Shown here one piece after another: positions 24,521-33,513 of a stretch of 59,327 nt of DNA. The stretch spans positions 372,566 through 431,892 of the forward strand of contig WELB01000031.1 in assembly GCA_009602725.1 (NCBI GenBank), given 5' to 3'. The notes under the pieces are model-generated. The model made no database searches, was not told where the DNA came from, and was given only the letters and a program-made list of their open reading frames with translations. Source of the DNA: Spirogloea muscicola (Eukaryota; Streptophyta; Zygnematophyceae; Spirogloeales; Spirogloeaceae). Numbering within the stretch: position 1 is the stretch's first letter; each line of letters opens with the position of its first letter. A program made the translations under genes and the position numbers.

Positions 24521-24859
24521 ATGCAGCACTACTCCGACTACCCTCGATGCGACCAGCTCCTGCCAGCGGCAATCGACATCTATGGCTGTCTGGGTCCTCG
24601 ATTTCACACCCTCCTCCAAAACATTGCCAATCTAGGCTACACACGACGTGCAGATGTGTTTCCGGCTGAAATGGGCTTGCCAGCTGCATATTTGTCGTTC
24701 TTGCGACGTCGAGTTTCGGCCTGTTTGCAGCGAGCTCAGGCTAATGCCTTGCATCAGAAAGCTGGGCGAGCTCTACTTGGTGACAGAAGGGCTTCGTACC
24801 TGACATCTAGTATTCATGCATCGGTTAGCGACCTTTATGTTTTGACCCGTGGATTTTGA
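24521..24859 (+). pseudogene. Diverged retroelement C-terminal fragment (left arm of an inverted pair)
   Basis: The frame holds LPAAIDIYGCLGPRFHTLLQ and AYLSFLRRRVSACLQRAQAN, then ALHQKAGRALLGDRR, and ends SVSDLYVLTRGF-stop. These positions align with the C-termini of the other retroelement copies (AIDVHGA...SVSLQR...AGRA...SDL-LLTRGY), so it is a divergent subfamily. From about 24612 to 24961 this sequence is repeated in inverted orientation at 25086-25436. Confidence 0.65.
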
Positions 24860-25436
24860 GCGGGTCAACCTGCTGTAGGTTATGTAGATATTTAGATGTG
24901 CTTGCTTGCCTTTGTACTTGGCCATTGGCCTATGTTTGTTTCAAATACACGAAATTTTCCTTGCCCCCATTGGGAGTGCCACTTCTTTCTCTTGCCACCT
25001 GCACCACACAAAGCCCCTGATTTACTAGGCCGAGAAAGCTCACGATAGCATGTCGAAGGCGTGGTGCTAAGCCTCGATCAGCCGTGAGGAAAATTTCGTG
25101 TATTTGAAACAAACATAGGCCAATGGCCAAGTACAAAGGCAAGCAAGCACATCTAAATATCTACATAACCTACAGCAGGTTGACCCGCTCAAAATCCACG
25201 GGTCAAAACATAAAGGTCGCTAACCGATGCATGAATACTAGATGTCAGGTACGAAGCCCTTCTGTCACCAACTAGAGCTCGCCCAGCTTTCTGATGCAAG
25301 GCATTAGCCTGAGCTCGCTGCAAACAGGCCGAAACTCGAGGTCGCAAGAACGACAAATATGCAGCTGGCAAGCCCATCTCAGCCGGAAACACATCTGCAC
25401 GTCGTGTGTAGCCTAGATTGGCAATGTTTTGGAGGA
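24612..25436. repeat. Large inverted repeat, ~350-bp arms, ~125-bp spacer
   Basis: The left arm is about 24612-24961 and the right arm about 25086-25436. The arms are almost identical through the coding end (SVSDLYVLTRGF), the stop and 100 bp of 3' flank ending GTATTTGAAACAAAC/GTTTGTTTCAAATAC. A third copy of the AATTTCGTGTATTTGAAAC segment lies at about 25785. The arms differ at only a few bases, so the event is recent or the arms are kept alike by gene conversion. Confidence 0.85.
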
Positions 25437-25443
25437 AAAACAT
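25189..25443 (-). pseudogene. Diverged retroelement C-terminal fragment (right arm)
   Basis: Minus-strand partner of 24521-24859: the same residues from LQNIANLGYTRRADVFPAEM to SVSDLYVLTRGF, with a few substitutions (for example LRPRV for LRRRV). Its upstream end at about 25440 joins unrelated sequence containing another stem-loop tail (about 25515-25575, plus orientation). Confidence 0.65.
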
Positions 25444-25833
25444 GAGGAACCGGCTGGGCAGTGGTGGGGAAATGGAAATGTGCTTGTCTTTCTTAGTGCT
25501 TCCCCTGGCCCCGTTCTTGTACTTTTTTCATTCTTTTTTGGGCTGGCTGTTCCAGCCCCTATCCTCAATGGGCGAGCCCTTTCTTCTGAAATGGTAGGAA
25601 GTGGTAGAAGCGAGTCTCTGGCTTTGGAGGCCGGGGAACCCAAATGGGCCAAATGGCCCCGCCCCAACAAACAATGTCATTCTTTATCTGACCAAGCATG
25701 AAGGGTGTGGGGAGCTTAGCAGTTCGCTCGGTCCTGTTTCTCCATCTGGCTGTTGCCAACCTTTGCCGCCGCCAAAAACAAAATTTCGTGTATTTGAAAC
25801 AAACGAAGGCCAAAGGCCAAGTACAATGCGCTC

Positions 25834-26745
25834 GTGGACAAAGCGGCCTACGACCAGGTGGCGGAGCTCCTTCCGCCGCAAGACAGTCGCGGGCGCGCCA
25901 GGCTGCTCTCAGCCTCCTCCCCCGGGGCGGCGGCGTGGGTATCTGCGCTCCCCATATACGCGGCCCTCACAATGCCCGAGGCAGTCTACAGGACGGCGGT
26001 GCAGCGGCTTCTCGGCCTTCTCCCCCCCTGCCTCGTCGGTGTCACGCAAAGTGAGTGCGGTGCCCGCCACGCTGACCCTGCGACGCTGGCGGCCCACATG
26101 CTTCGTTGTGCCCACGGCGGCGAGCGGACCGGATCCCACGACCTGCTCAGGGACGGCATGCAAGGCGTCTTCCTCGAGGCGGGTTACGAAGTGGCCGTGG
26201 AGCACTCGTCAATAATGCCTATCCTGCGCGACGACGACGGCCGGATCCACACCCGGCGCGCTGACCTCGTCGCCATCCCGCCCGGGGGCGGTCCGCGAAT
26301 CATCGCGGATGTGGTGACCACCGACTGTGTCGACTCCGCTAACCCCTCCAAGTCGGCGACGACCGCTGGGCATGCGGTCGCCGTGGCGGCCCGCGGCAAA
26401 GATCGGAAATATGCTGATCACCCGCCTGCCGACGAATTCGCAGCCCTGGCCATCGATGTCCACGGGGCCTATGGCCGTGGCTGGCTGGACCTCCTCCAGC
26501 GGCTTGCCCGGCAGGCCATCGAGCGGCGGCCGGGTCTGCCAGGGGGGCTGCCCGGCTTCAACGCGGCCGGCTCCCTGGCCCAGGTCTTCCGGATGCGGCT
26601 CTCCGTGTCCCTCCAACGCTCCCTCGCCTATGCCGTCCACTCGCGTGCGGGCCGCGCTATCGCGGCTGCTTCTGGGTCGCGTCTGGATGCATCATTTCCT
26701 GCGTCGAGCTACTCCGACCTGATGTTGCTCACCCGGGGGTATTGA
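25834..26745 (+). CDS. Retroelement C-terminal ORF with Cys/His cluster and nuclease-like region (303 aa)
   Basis: Longest intact member of the window's main retroelement family. Residues C75/H79/H88/C92, followed by RTGSHDLLRDGM, resemble the zinc-knuckle-like CxxC/H segment that follows reverse transcriptase in many non-LTR elements. RRADLVAIPPGGGPRIIADV (D144, D159) and then K189 and E201 could be a restriction-like PD-(D/E)XK nuclease core. The C-terminal part, LAIDVHGAYGRGWLDLLQRL ... SVSLQRSLAYAVHSRAGRA, ends SYSDLMLLTRGY-stop. No reverse-transcriptase motifs lie upstream, so the copy is 5'-truncated; the ATG at 25834 is probably not a native start. The 3' flank (26820-26880) has the ATTCTTTCTGGGCTGG stem-loop. 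Family and nuclease assignments are inference from motif order. Confidence 0.6.
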   Translation: MDKAAYDQVAELLPPQDSRGRARLLSASSPGAAAWVSALPIYAALTMPEAVYRTAVQRLLGLLPPCLVGVTQSECGARHADPATLAAHMLRCAHGGERTGSHDLLRDGMQGVFLEAGYEVAVEHSSIMPILRDDDGRIHTRRADLVAIPPGGGPRIIADVVTTDCVDSANPSKSATTAGHAVAVAARGKDRKYADHPPADEFAALAIDVHGAYGRGWLDLLQRLARQAIERRPGLPGGLPGFNAAGSLAQVFRMRLSVSLQRSLAYAVHSRAGRAIAAASGSRLDASFPASSYSDLMLLTRGY

Positions 26746-27172
26746 GCTTCCTGTGATTTCGTCGTGTCTTCTTCTCTAGCTGCCTAGCTGTGTGTTTTTT
26801 GTTTTTGTGTTTTTTGGCTTTTGACATTGTCCATTCTTTCTGGGCTGGCTTTGCTGGCCCCCTTTCTCTATAGGCTCGCTCTTTCGTTTAAGGCAAGCAC
26901 ATCTGAAGACCTACATAATCTACAGCAAAGTGACCCGCTCAGTAACCACGGGTCAAAAAAAAAACCTTTGCCGCCGCCGCTGCCGCTGCCGCCGCCGCTG
27001 CTGCTGCTGCTGCCCAGTAAGCGTAGCGCGCGCGTCCAGGGCCACGCCGAGAAGGCGTGGGCATACGCACAGAACGCAACCCTGCAGAGAGCCTAACACC
27101 GAGGAGCCCCGCATACGGTCGCGTTAGACTGTCCGCACTTGGTCCGCACTCGCGGCGAACCCCGCGACCTTG

Positions 27173-27549
27173 TGTGATACTGCTTCAAGCCTAAGCTTGA
27201 ACCTTAGGAGAGCCTTGACTTATATACGCAAGCGACTCTCATTGCGCTCCTTTGCATTGCTGCACTGCGAGCTTGTCTCTTTGCATCTTGCCATCGTTGT
27301 CACATTACCAGGAAGTTGAAGTCCTTTGGACACTTCCCTGTCCGGATCTGTTACCTGGGTTAGTGCCCTTGAACTTGTTCGCCGTTTCTACAACCGGTCC
27401 GTGATACTGTTCCTACAGAAACCCTCTCGGAGGGTAACCTTCCGCTACTGTTCTCAAGGAGACCCTCGTTGAGGGTACTGTTTGGCTCAGTTTGTTCCTC
27501 TTGCTCGCATACTTTGCATGTGTCTTGTCCACCGACATCCCATATTACA
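27173..27549 (+). repeat. Putative 5' LTR of a Ty3/Gypsy element
   Basis: Starts TGTGATACTGCTTCAAGCC and ends CCATATTACA, the TG...CA form of LTRs. It has a TATA-like TTATATACGC at about 27220. A pyrimidine/GAGGGTA-rich second half contains the small repeat CTCTCGGAGGGTA / CTCGTTGAGGGTA. It lies directly before the methyltransferase/pol region. No second copy is visible because the element's 3' end is missing after 30815, so the LTR cannot be confirmed by pairing. No convincing tRNA primer site was found. Confidence 0.5.
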
Positions 27550-27557
27550 GGATTGTG

Positions 27558-27873
27558 TATGGCCCTAGGATGTCACAAATAGACTGGAAGTCGTAACGAG
27601 CTTCATGATGCCTTCCCTGGGTTCTACGTTATCGATAATGTAACCAAAGGGAAGGATCTGCCTAGCGCGGACGCCATGCATGAATTTGACTAACGATTTG
27701 AATAAACCGCTAGATGGGTGTCGGAAACCTCTGCCAATACCTAAAGCCCTGACACGGGAATCCAGCAATTAGGAGGTCGACTTTAGGCAGCCTCCTGAGA
27801 GATTCTGGTTTGGCGGCGGTTCGGATGTCCTGCGGCAGCAGGCTGTCCCATTCATTGAAGGTATCATGGTTGA
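27558..27873 (-). pseudogene. Inverted duplicate of the middle of the methyltransferase frame
   Basis: Reverse complement of about 28093-28409, at high identity over some 315 bp. On the minus strand it encodes the catalytic-loop region, with GFPCQG at the conserved Pro-Cys-Gln site. This copy keeps the PCQ motif that the plus-strand copy has lost (LCQ). Then come GRGFRHPSSGLFKSLVKFMH and RARQILPFGYIIDNVEPRE. It is not followed by the rest of the domain; it runs into the LTR end. The copy also has a small deletion between GFPCQG and GIGRGF. Confidence 0.75.
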
Positions 27874-28866
27874 CGACATGGGTATCTTTTACAATGGTGT
27901 CATCAAACGGAATCTACCTCCTGCTGGAATTGTGCTTGTCGAGGCTTTTGGTGGTACTGCTAACGGCTTTCGAGCCGCTATGCAAAGCCACATCAAAGTG
28001 GCACGCTACATCTACATCGACAATGATCCTCAGGCCCGAGAAGCTGCTGCACACCATATCGACATCCTTCGTCGTCAATACCCCAATCTCGTCAACCACG
28101 ATACCTTCAATGAATGAGACAGCCTGCTGCCGAAGGACATCCAAATCGCCGCCAAACCCGAATCTCTCAGGAGGCTGCCTAAAGTCGACGTCCTAATTGC
28201 TGGATTCCTGTGTCAGGGCTTTAATGCTTTAGGTGTTGGCAGAGGTTTCCGGCACCCATCTAGCGGTTTGTTCATCGTCAGTTCATGCATGGCGACCGCG
28301 CTAGGCAAATCCTTCCCTTTGGTTACGTCATCGAAAACGTAGAACCCAGGGAAAAGCACCATGAAGCTCGTTACGACTTCCAGTCTATTTGTGACATCCT
28401 AGGGCCATACTCAATCCTGGATGCAGCAGTCGTGGGTTCGCTGGCCGACCGCAAGAGAGTACACTGGACCAACCTTGCTCCGGTCCAGATGATCCAGCGC
28501 TGCATCAACAAGCAGCAGCGCCCACCCGAACTTCATGCGTACATGGCTCTGGATTCTTGCAAGGAAGTAATTACAGTGGACCATCGCCACAATCGGGAAC
28601 ATGTTTTCAATCGAGAAGGATGTCCCAGAGTTACCTTCCCAACGCTGGTGGCTTCCATTGCTTCGGAGAATTTCCGCCTGCACAACAACATCCCTGCCCA
28701 AGGTATGTTAAAGCATCTTGACACTGGTCGTTATGCTGAGCCAACTCCGGAGGAACGCGAGAAGTGCATGGGTTATAATCCGGGCGACATCACTTTACCC
28801 CACTTCTCCCTTGAAACTGACATTCGCCTCACCGGGCAAGCCTTCGACTCTAATTCCATGACTTAG
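27866..28866 (+). pseudogene. C5 cytosine DNA methyltransferase carried by a Gypsy element
   Basis: The motif order is that of C5-MTases. Motif I: IVLVEAFGGTANGFRAAM. Motif II: RYIYIDNDPQAREAAAHH. Motif IV: KVDVLIAGFLCQGFNALG (catalytic Cys present, Pro changed to Leu). Motif VI: ILPFGYVIENVEPRE. Motif VIII: VVGSLADRKRVHWTNLAP, with R.R..W.NL as in DNMT3-like enzymes. A C-terminal part follows with PTPEEREKCMGYNPGDITL, probably the target-recognition/motif X region. An in-frame TGA at 28115-28117 (TGG in the inverted copy) and a 7-nt net deletion near 28272-28295 break the frame, so this copy is dead. Its position between a putative LTR (27173-27549) and Gypsy pol (from about 29088) says the gene travelled with the retrotransposon. 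No gag or protease is recognisable in the same interval. Confidence 0.8.
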
Positions 28867-29087
28867 ATGTTGAGTGTCACGAATGATATCCAAGTCATCT
28901 ATAAGGTTAAGCAGGCAGAGGCTGCATGTTACCCTCAAGATTTGTCAGACTTAGACATCAATATTCTTGGTCTATTTGCACCAGTAGTGCCTGAGCAGGA
29001 TATCTGACAATTACCAACCTCTAGCCACCAAGTTCACCATTCTTATTGAGTATGAATGGCAGCTTGGGACTGGACTAAGTGTGCTAA

Positions 29088-30815
29088 ATAAGCGGCAAAT
29101 GACAGCCCTTTTGAATGATAAGCTCAATGCTTTTGCTTTTCATCGTCTGACCTGGGTACCTATGTAGGAGCTCATTTTAGATTGTTCTGACAGACGATAA
29201 GCCAATTTTCAGGAGACAGTATCCCTTGTCCCCTATTGAGGATCAATTTGTTGAGCAGCGATGTCAAGAATTGTTGGCAATTGGACTAATCGAATCTTCC
29301 ACCAGTTCTTATGCAGCTCCTACAAATTCTACCAGCCAAGAAGGATGAGTTTGGCAACGATACTGACAAGAGGATGTGTGGGGACTATCGTCAGTCGAAC
29401 GCTTCCACGCCTATCGACAGGTATCCTGTGCCTACGCCCGAGGAAATCTTTAACCAGGTTGGCTCTAGCAAGATGTTCTCAGTGTTAGATCTTCGACAGG
29501 GCTCTAATCAAATTGATATTCAACCTTTGGACAGGCATAACACGGCGTTCTGGGGAGTGCATGGTGGTATTAACGATCTTTATCAATGGGTTAAGATGCC
29601 TTTTGGGCTAAAGAATGCTCCAATAATGTTTCAGCATGTCATGGATGCTGTACTGCAGGGCATTCCATTTGCACGTTGTTACATAGACGATGTGTTGATA
29701 TTTAGCCAAGACTTTACAGAGCACTTCACACATGTTGCAATGGTACTTACAGCGATTCAACAGGCTGGATTGCGCCGTCACCCTGGCAAATGTCGGTTTG
29801 CTTTGACTGAGGCAGCATATCTGGGACACCAGATCTCAGGCAAGGGTTTGTCGCCTCAGGATGCCAAGGTCCAAGCAGTCCTAGCTGTTCCATCACCCAC
29901 TGAACTGAAGTCTTTACGTTCTTTTCTTGGTCTTGCTGGCTATTATCGCCGTTTTATTCAGGACTTCAGTTCCATTGCTCGTCCCCTCCATGATCTTTTG
30001 AAGAAGAGTCAATTGTGAAGTGGACTACGCCTCAGCAGGATGCATTTGAGCGACTCAAACATGCTTTGACCAAAGCTCCTGTTTTACGTCATCCTGATTA
30101 TACCAAGAAGTTCTTCCTTCATACAGACTGGAGCAAAGTCGGCATGGGCGCTGTCCTTACGCAACGAGATGATGACGAACATCACTATGTTATTGCTTAT
30201 GCCAGTCGCAGCAATAATGCTGCAGAGACAAATTACTCCGCATACGAGAGGGAGTGTTTAGCAGCAGTTGGGCCGTTACCCATTTTCAGCCTTACCTGCA
30301 TGGCCGTTATTTTGAACTCATAACTCATCATCAACCCTTGCAATGGTTGTTGACTTCACAGGATCTGAAAGGAAAGTTTGCACGATGGGCATTCAAATTG
30401 CAGGAATACGCATTCAAGATAACACATCGACCAGGGGTTCAGAATATGGACGCTGATGCTCTTAGCCGCAGTCCAATCCCTGACTCAGTTTCTGAGCAAG
30501 TTGCTTGTATGACTGTATCGCATGTGTTCAGATTTTCGTATTGACTAGCATATGATCTCAAACAGTCAACATTCCATTATCATTTGGCATGTTCTTTGGA
30601 TGTTCCTGATGACAACTTCTTCTCAAAGGATGTGTGGTTGGATGCACCAGTTTTTAAATATCTGCAGACTGGAATTTACCCATCTGACTTCACTCCTATG
30701 CAGAAGGAAAGGATCGAACACCGTGCTCGTCGCTACGTATGGCAGAATGACCAGCTGTTTAAGCCGCATGAGGAGTATGGTGACCAACACACTCGCACTG
30801 GCGCACCCCAATCAG
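29088..30815 (+). pseudogene. Ty3/Gypsy pol remnant (RT, RNase H, start of integrase)
   Basis: Pieces in order: KRQMTALLNDKLNAFAF (region before RT); PLSPIEDQFVEQRCQELLAI; then after a 1-nt insertion near 29320, LPAKKDEFG and MCGDYRQSNASTPIDRYPVP. Next are FSVLDLRQGSNQIDI, MPFGLKNAPIMFQHVM, the catalytic YIDDVLIF (about 29679-29702), SFLGLAGYYRRFI, RNase H FLHTDWSKVGMGAVL and YSAYERECLA, HRPGVQNMDADALSRSP, and the start of the integrase zinc region (ERIEHRARRYVWQNDQLFK). At least three frame breaks (near 29320, 30016 and 30270) make it non-functional. After 30815 it is cut by an inverted piece of another retroelement, so the integrase core and 3' LTR are missing. Chromodomain not seen. Confidence 0.9.
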
Positions 30816-31019
30816 GCAATTAGGTGGGAGGCCGAGGAAGAGTTGCAGCGACGTCCGAAAGGCCTCGGAGCTGATGCTGAAGGCATTGGCGACGGCGTGT
30901 GAGGTGACCCAATCCGTGGCACCAGGTGTGGCTAGAGAAGTAAGTCTTGCCAGGCTCCTTGGATTGTCCTGAATCTCTGGCAGCCTCCTCATAAGGAACA
31001 GCCTCCTCATAAGAAGAAA

Positions 31020-31350
31020 AGAAGAAAGAGCGCGCCCATAGAGAAAGGGGGCATGCAAAGCCAGCCCAGAAAGAATGGACAATGTCAAAAGCCAAAAAAC
31101 ACAAAAACAAAAAACACACAGCTAGGCAGCTAGAGAAGAAGACACGACGAAATCACAGGAAGCTCAATACCCCCGGGTGAGCAACATCAGGTCGGAGTAG
31201 CTCGACGCAGGAAATGATGCATCCAGACGCGACCCAGAAGCAGCCGCGATAGCCCTGGCAGACCCGGCCGCCGCTCGATGGCCTGCCGGGCAAGCTGCTG
31301 GAGGAGGTCCAGCCAGCCACGGCCATAGGCCCCGTGGACATCGATGGCCT
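31020..31350 (-). pseudogene. Retroelement 3' end, near-identical to 26460-26860
   Basis: On the minus strand it ends AIAAASGSRLDASFPASS, then YSDLMLLTRGY-stop (about 31168), followed by the same 3' flank with the ATTCTTTCTGGGCTGGC stem-loop and TTTGACATTGTCC. The match to the plus-strand copy at 26460-26860 is close to exact, except for an internal deletion joining GSARAIAAASG. The Gypsy element lies between these two inverted copies. Confidence 0.8.
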
Positions 31351-31529
31351 AAGGGGCCTGTGAGAAGGAGGTCTTTCAAACGGGGGGAGGGCTGTGGAAA
31401 GGCCAGCTGACAAGACCAAGGCAGCTAATTTCGTAGCTTGTCCAAAATAAGGGCCGGATGGCGCAAAAAGCAGGATACAAGTCTCTAGGACGTCAGCAAG
31501 TGGGCGCTCAATAACCTCTAGCCAACAAG

Positions 31530-31870
31530 TGCACGTCAGAATAACTAAGAGGGCGGAAAAGCGTCGCCCTGACGGAACCCGGAGGCAGCAGCAGCCAAGG
31601 CGCGGCCGGCACACAAGTGGACGGCCAAGGCAAGCGACAAGGGGGCAAAGGCATGGGAGGCTATAATAAGGTGATGACGAGACGAGGAGACGCATCCCCA
31701 GCGGAAGGGAGTGGCTGTGAAGAAAGGAGAAGAAGAAAAGGAGCAGCCTCTGGGAGGGCGGCGGTTGTGAGCGGCAAGCCTATATAAAAATATAGAATCT
31801 TCAAGCGCCAGATTGGAGCACTCCATGATTTCTTTTAGGGCTGGCCTCTCCCAGCCACCGCCCTCTCATG
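31530..31870. mobile_element. Two further retroelement 3' scraps
   Basis: On the minus strand near 31555-31640 the frame LALAVHLCAGRALAAAASGF continues RQGDAFPPS, a family C-terminus. A CAGCTGGCCTTTCCACAGCCC tail-like hairpin lies near 31395-31420. On the plus strand 31828-31870 is a variant stem-loop (TTAGGGCTGGCCTCTCCCAG...), like the one at 37605-37665. Confidence 0.5.
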
Positions 31871-31879
31871 GAAGCGTCT

Positions 31880-32532
31880 TCTAGGAATACATTAATACAT
31901 GAATTCGTGGGGGCGCGCATGGGGGCGGCAGTGGGGCCGCACGGGGGCGGCAGCCGGCAACCGGCGGGCGGGCGCCACGTGGCCGGCTGCCCGCGTCCCG
32001 CCTCGCCGACGGCACTGCCGCCCTTGGGGGCACGGCTCGAGATGGTCAATTTAATTACCCTTGTTATTAGTTGACGGATCCGCCCACGGCTAGGGGGGGG
32101 GCACCCCCCGGCCGGCCACCCTATGGGCGGGCGGGCGGGCGGGCCTCCCGAGAGGGGCTTTAAATTGGCCGCCCCGGGGGTGCCGTCCAGCCCACAGTCA
32201 GTGACCGGGGCCCGGCGCAGGGGGGCTGCGGCGGGACATTCGACGACGGAATTTCCCCCCCCTCCCCACTTTCACATAAATGGCTCTACTGGCGCCTCGC
32301 TCGGGCCGGGCTCCCTCCCTCCGCCCACCTCCCCCCCTCTGGCTCCCCTCTGGCCACACAACTCTAGCCCGCCTCTCGCCCCGCCCCCGCCGTCGCCGCC
32401 GCCGCCGTTGCCGAGCACGGCGGCCGACGATGGCATCGATGGCTCGCCTTGCGCTGGAGGCTTAGCGACGCGGCTCGGCGCACAGAGCCGGCGGCTCGGA
32501 GGAAGGCGGCGGCTGAGGAGCGAGCGGCGAGA

Positions 32533-32566
<34 letters not shown>

Positions 32567-32569
32567 GCC
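31880..32569. other. GC-rich flank upstream of the ETO1-like gene
   Basis: Very GC-rich, with G-runs and CCG repeats, running into the gap. It should contain the promoter and possibly the 5' exon of the ETO1-like gene. The long frames across it (for example from 32123) are open because of composition and N bases. No BTB-domain residues are recognisable here. Confidence 0.4.
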
Positions 32570-33513
32570 NNNNNNNNNNNNNNNNNNNNNNNNNNNNNNN
32601 NNNNNNNNNNNNNNNNNNNNNNNNNNNNNNNNNNNNNNNNNNNNNNNNNNNNNNNNNNNNNNNNNNNNNNNNNNNNNNNNNNNNNNNNNNNNNNNNNNNN
32701 NNNNNNNNNNNNNNNNNNNNNNNNNNNNNNNNNNNNNNNNNNNNNNNNNNNNNNNNNNNNNNNNNNNNNNNNNNNNNNNNNNNNNNNNNNNNNNNNNNNN
32801 NNNNNNNNNNNNNNNNNNNNNNNNNNNNNNNNNNNNNNNNNNNNNNNNNNNNNNNNNNNNNNNNNNNNNNNNNNNNNNNNNNNNNNNNNNNNNNNNNNNN
32901 NNNNNNNNNNNNNNNNNNNNNNNNNNNNNNNNNNNNNNNNNNNNNNNNNNNNNNNNNNNNNNNNNNNNNNNNNNNNNNNNNNNNNNNNNNNNNNNNNNNN
33001 NNNNNNNNNNNNNNNNNNNNNNNNNNNNNNNNNNNNNNNNNNNNNNNNNNNNNNNNNNNNNNNNNNNNNNNNNNNNNNNNNNNNNNNNNNNNNNNNNNNN
33101 NNNNNNNNNNNNNNNNNNNNNNNNNNNNNNNNNNNNNNNNNNNNNNNNNNNNNNNNNNNNNNNNNNNNNNNNNNNNNNNNNNNNNNNNNNNNNNNNNNNN
33201 NNNNNNNNNNNNNNNNNNNNNNNNNNNNNNNNNNNNNNNNNNNNNNNNNNNNNNNNNNNNNNNNNNNNNNNNNNNNNNNNNNNNNNNNNNNNNNNNNNNN
33301 NNNNNNNNNNNNNNNNNNNNNNNNNNNNNNNNNNNNNNNNNNNNNNNNNNNNNNNNNNNNNNNNNNNNNNNNNNNNNNNNNNNNNNNNNNNNNNNNNNNN
33401 NNNNNNNNNNNNNNNNNNNNNNNNNNNNNNNNNNNNNNNNNNNNNNNNNNNNNNNNNNNNNNNNNNNNNNNNNNNNNNNNNNNNNNNNNNNNNNNNNNNN
33501 NNNNNNNNNNNNN
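32570..33513. other. Assembly gap (N)
   Basis: 944 Ns. The missing BTB domain and N-terminal exons of the ETO1-like gene are expected here. Confidence 0.95.
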
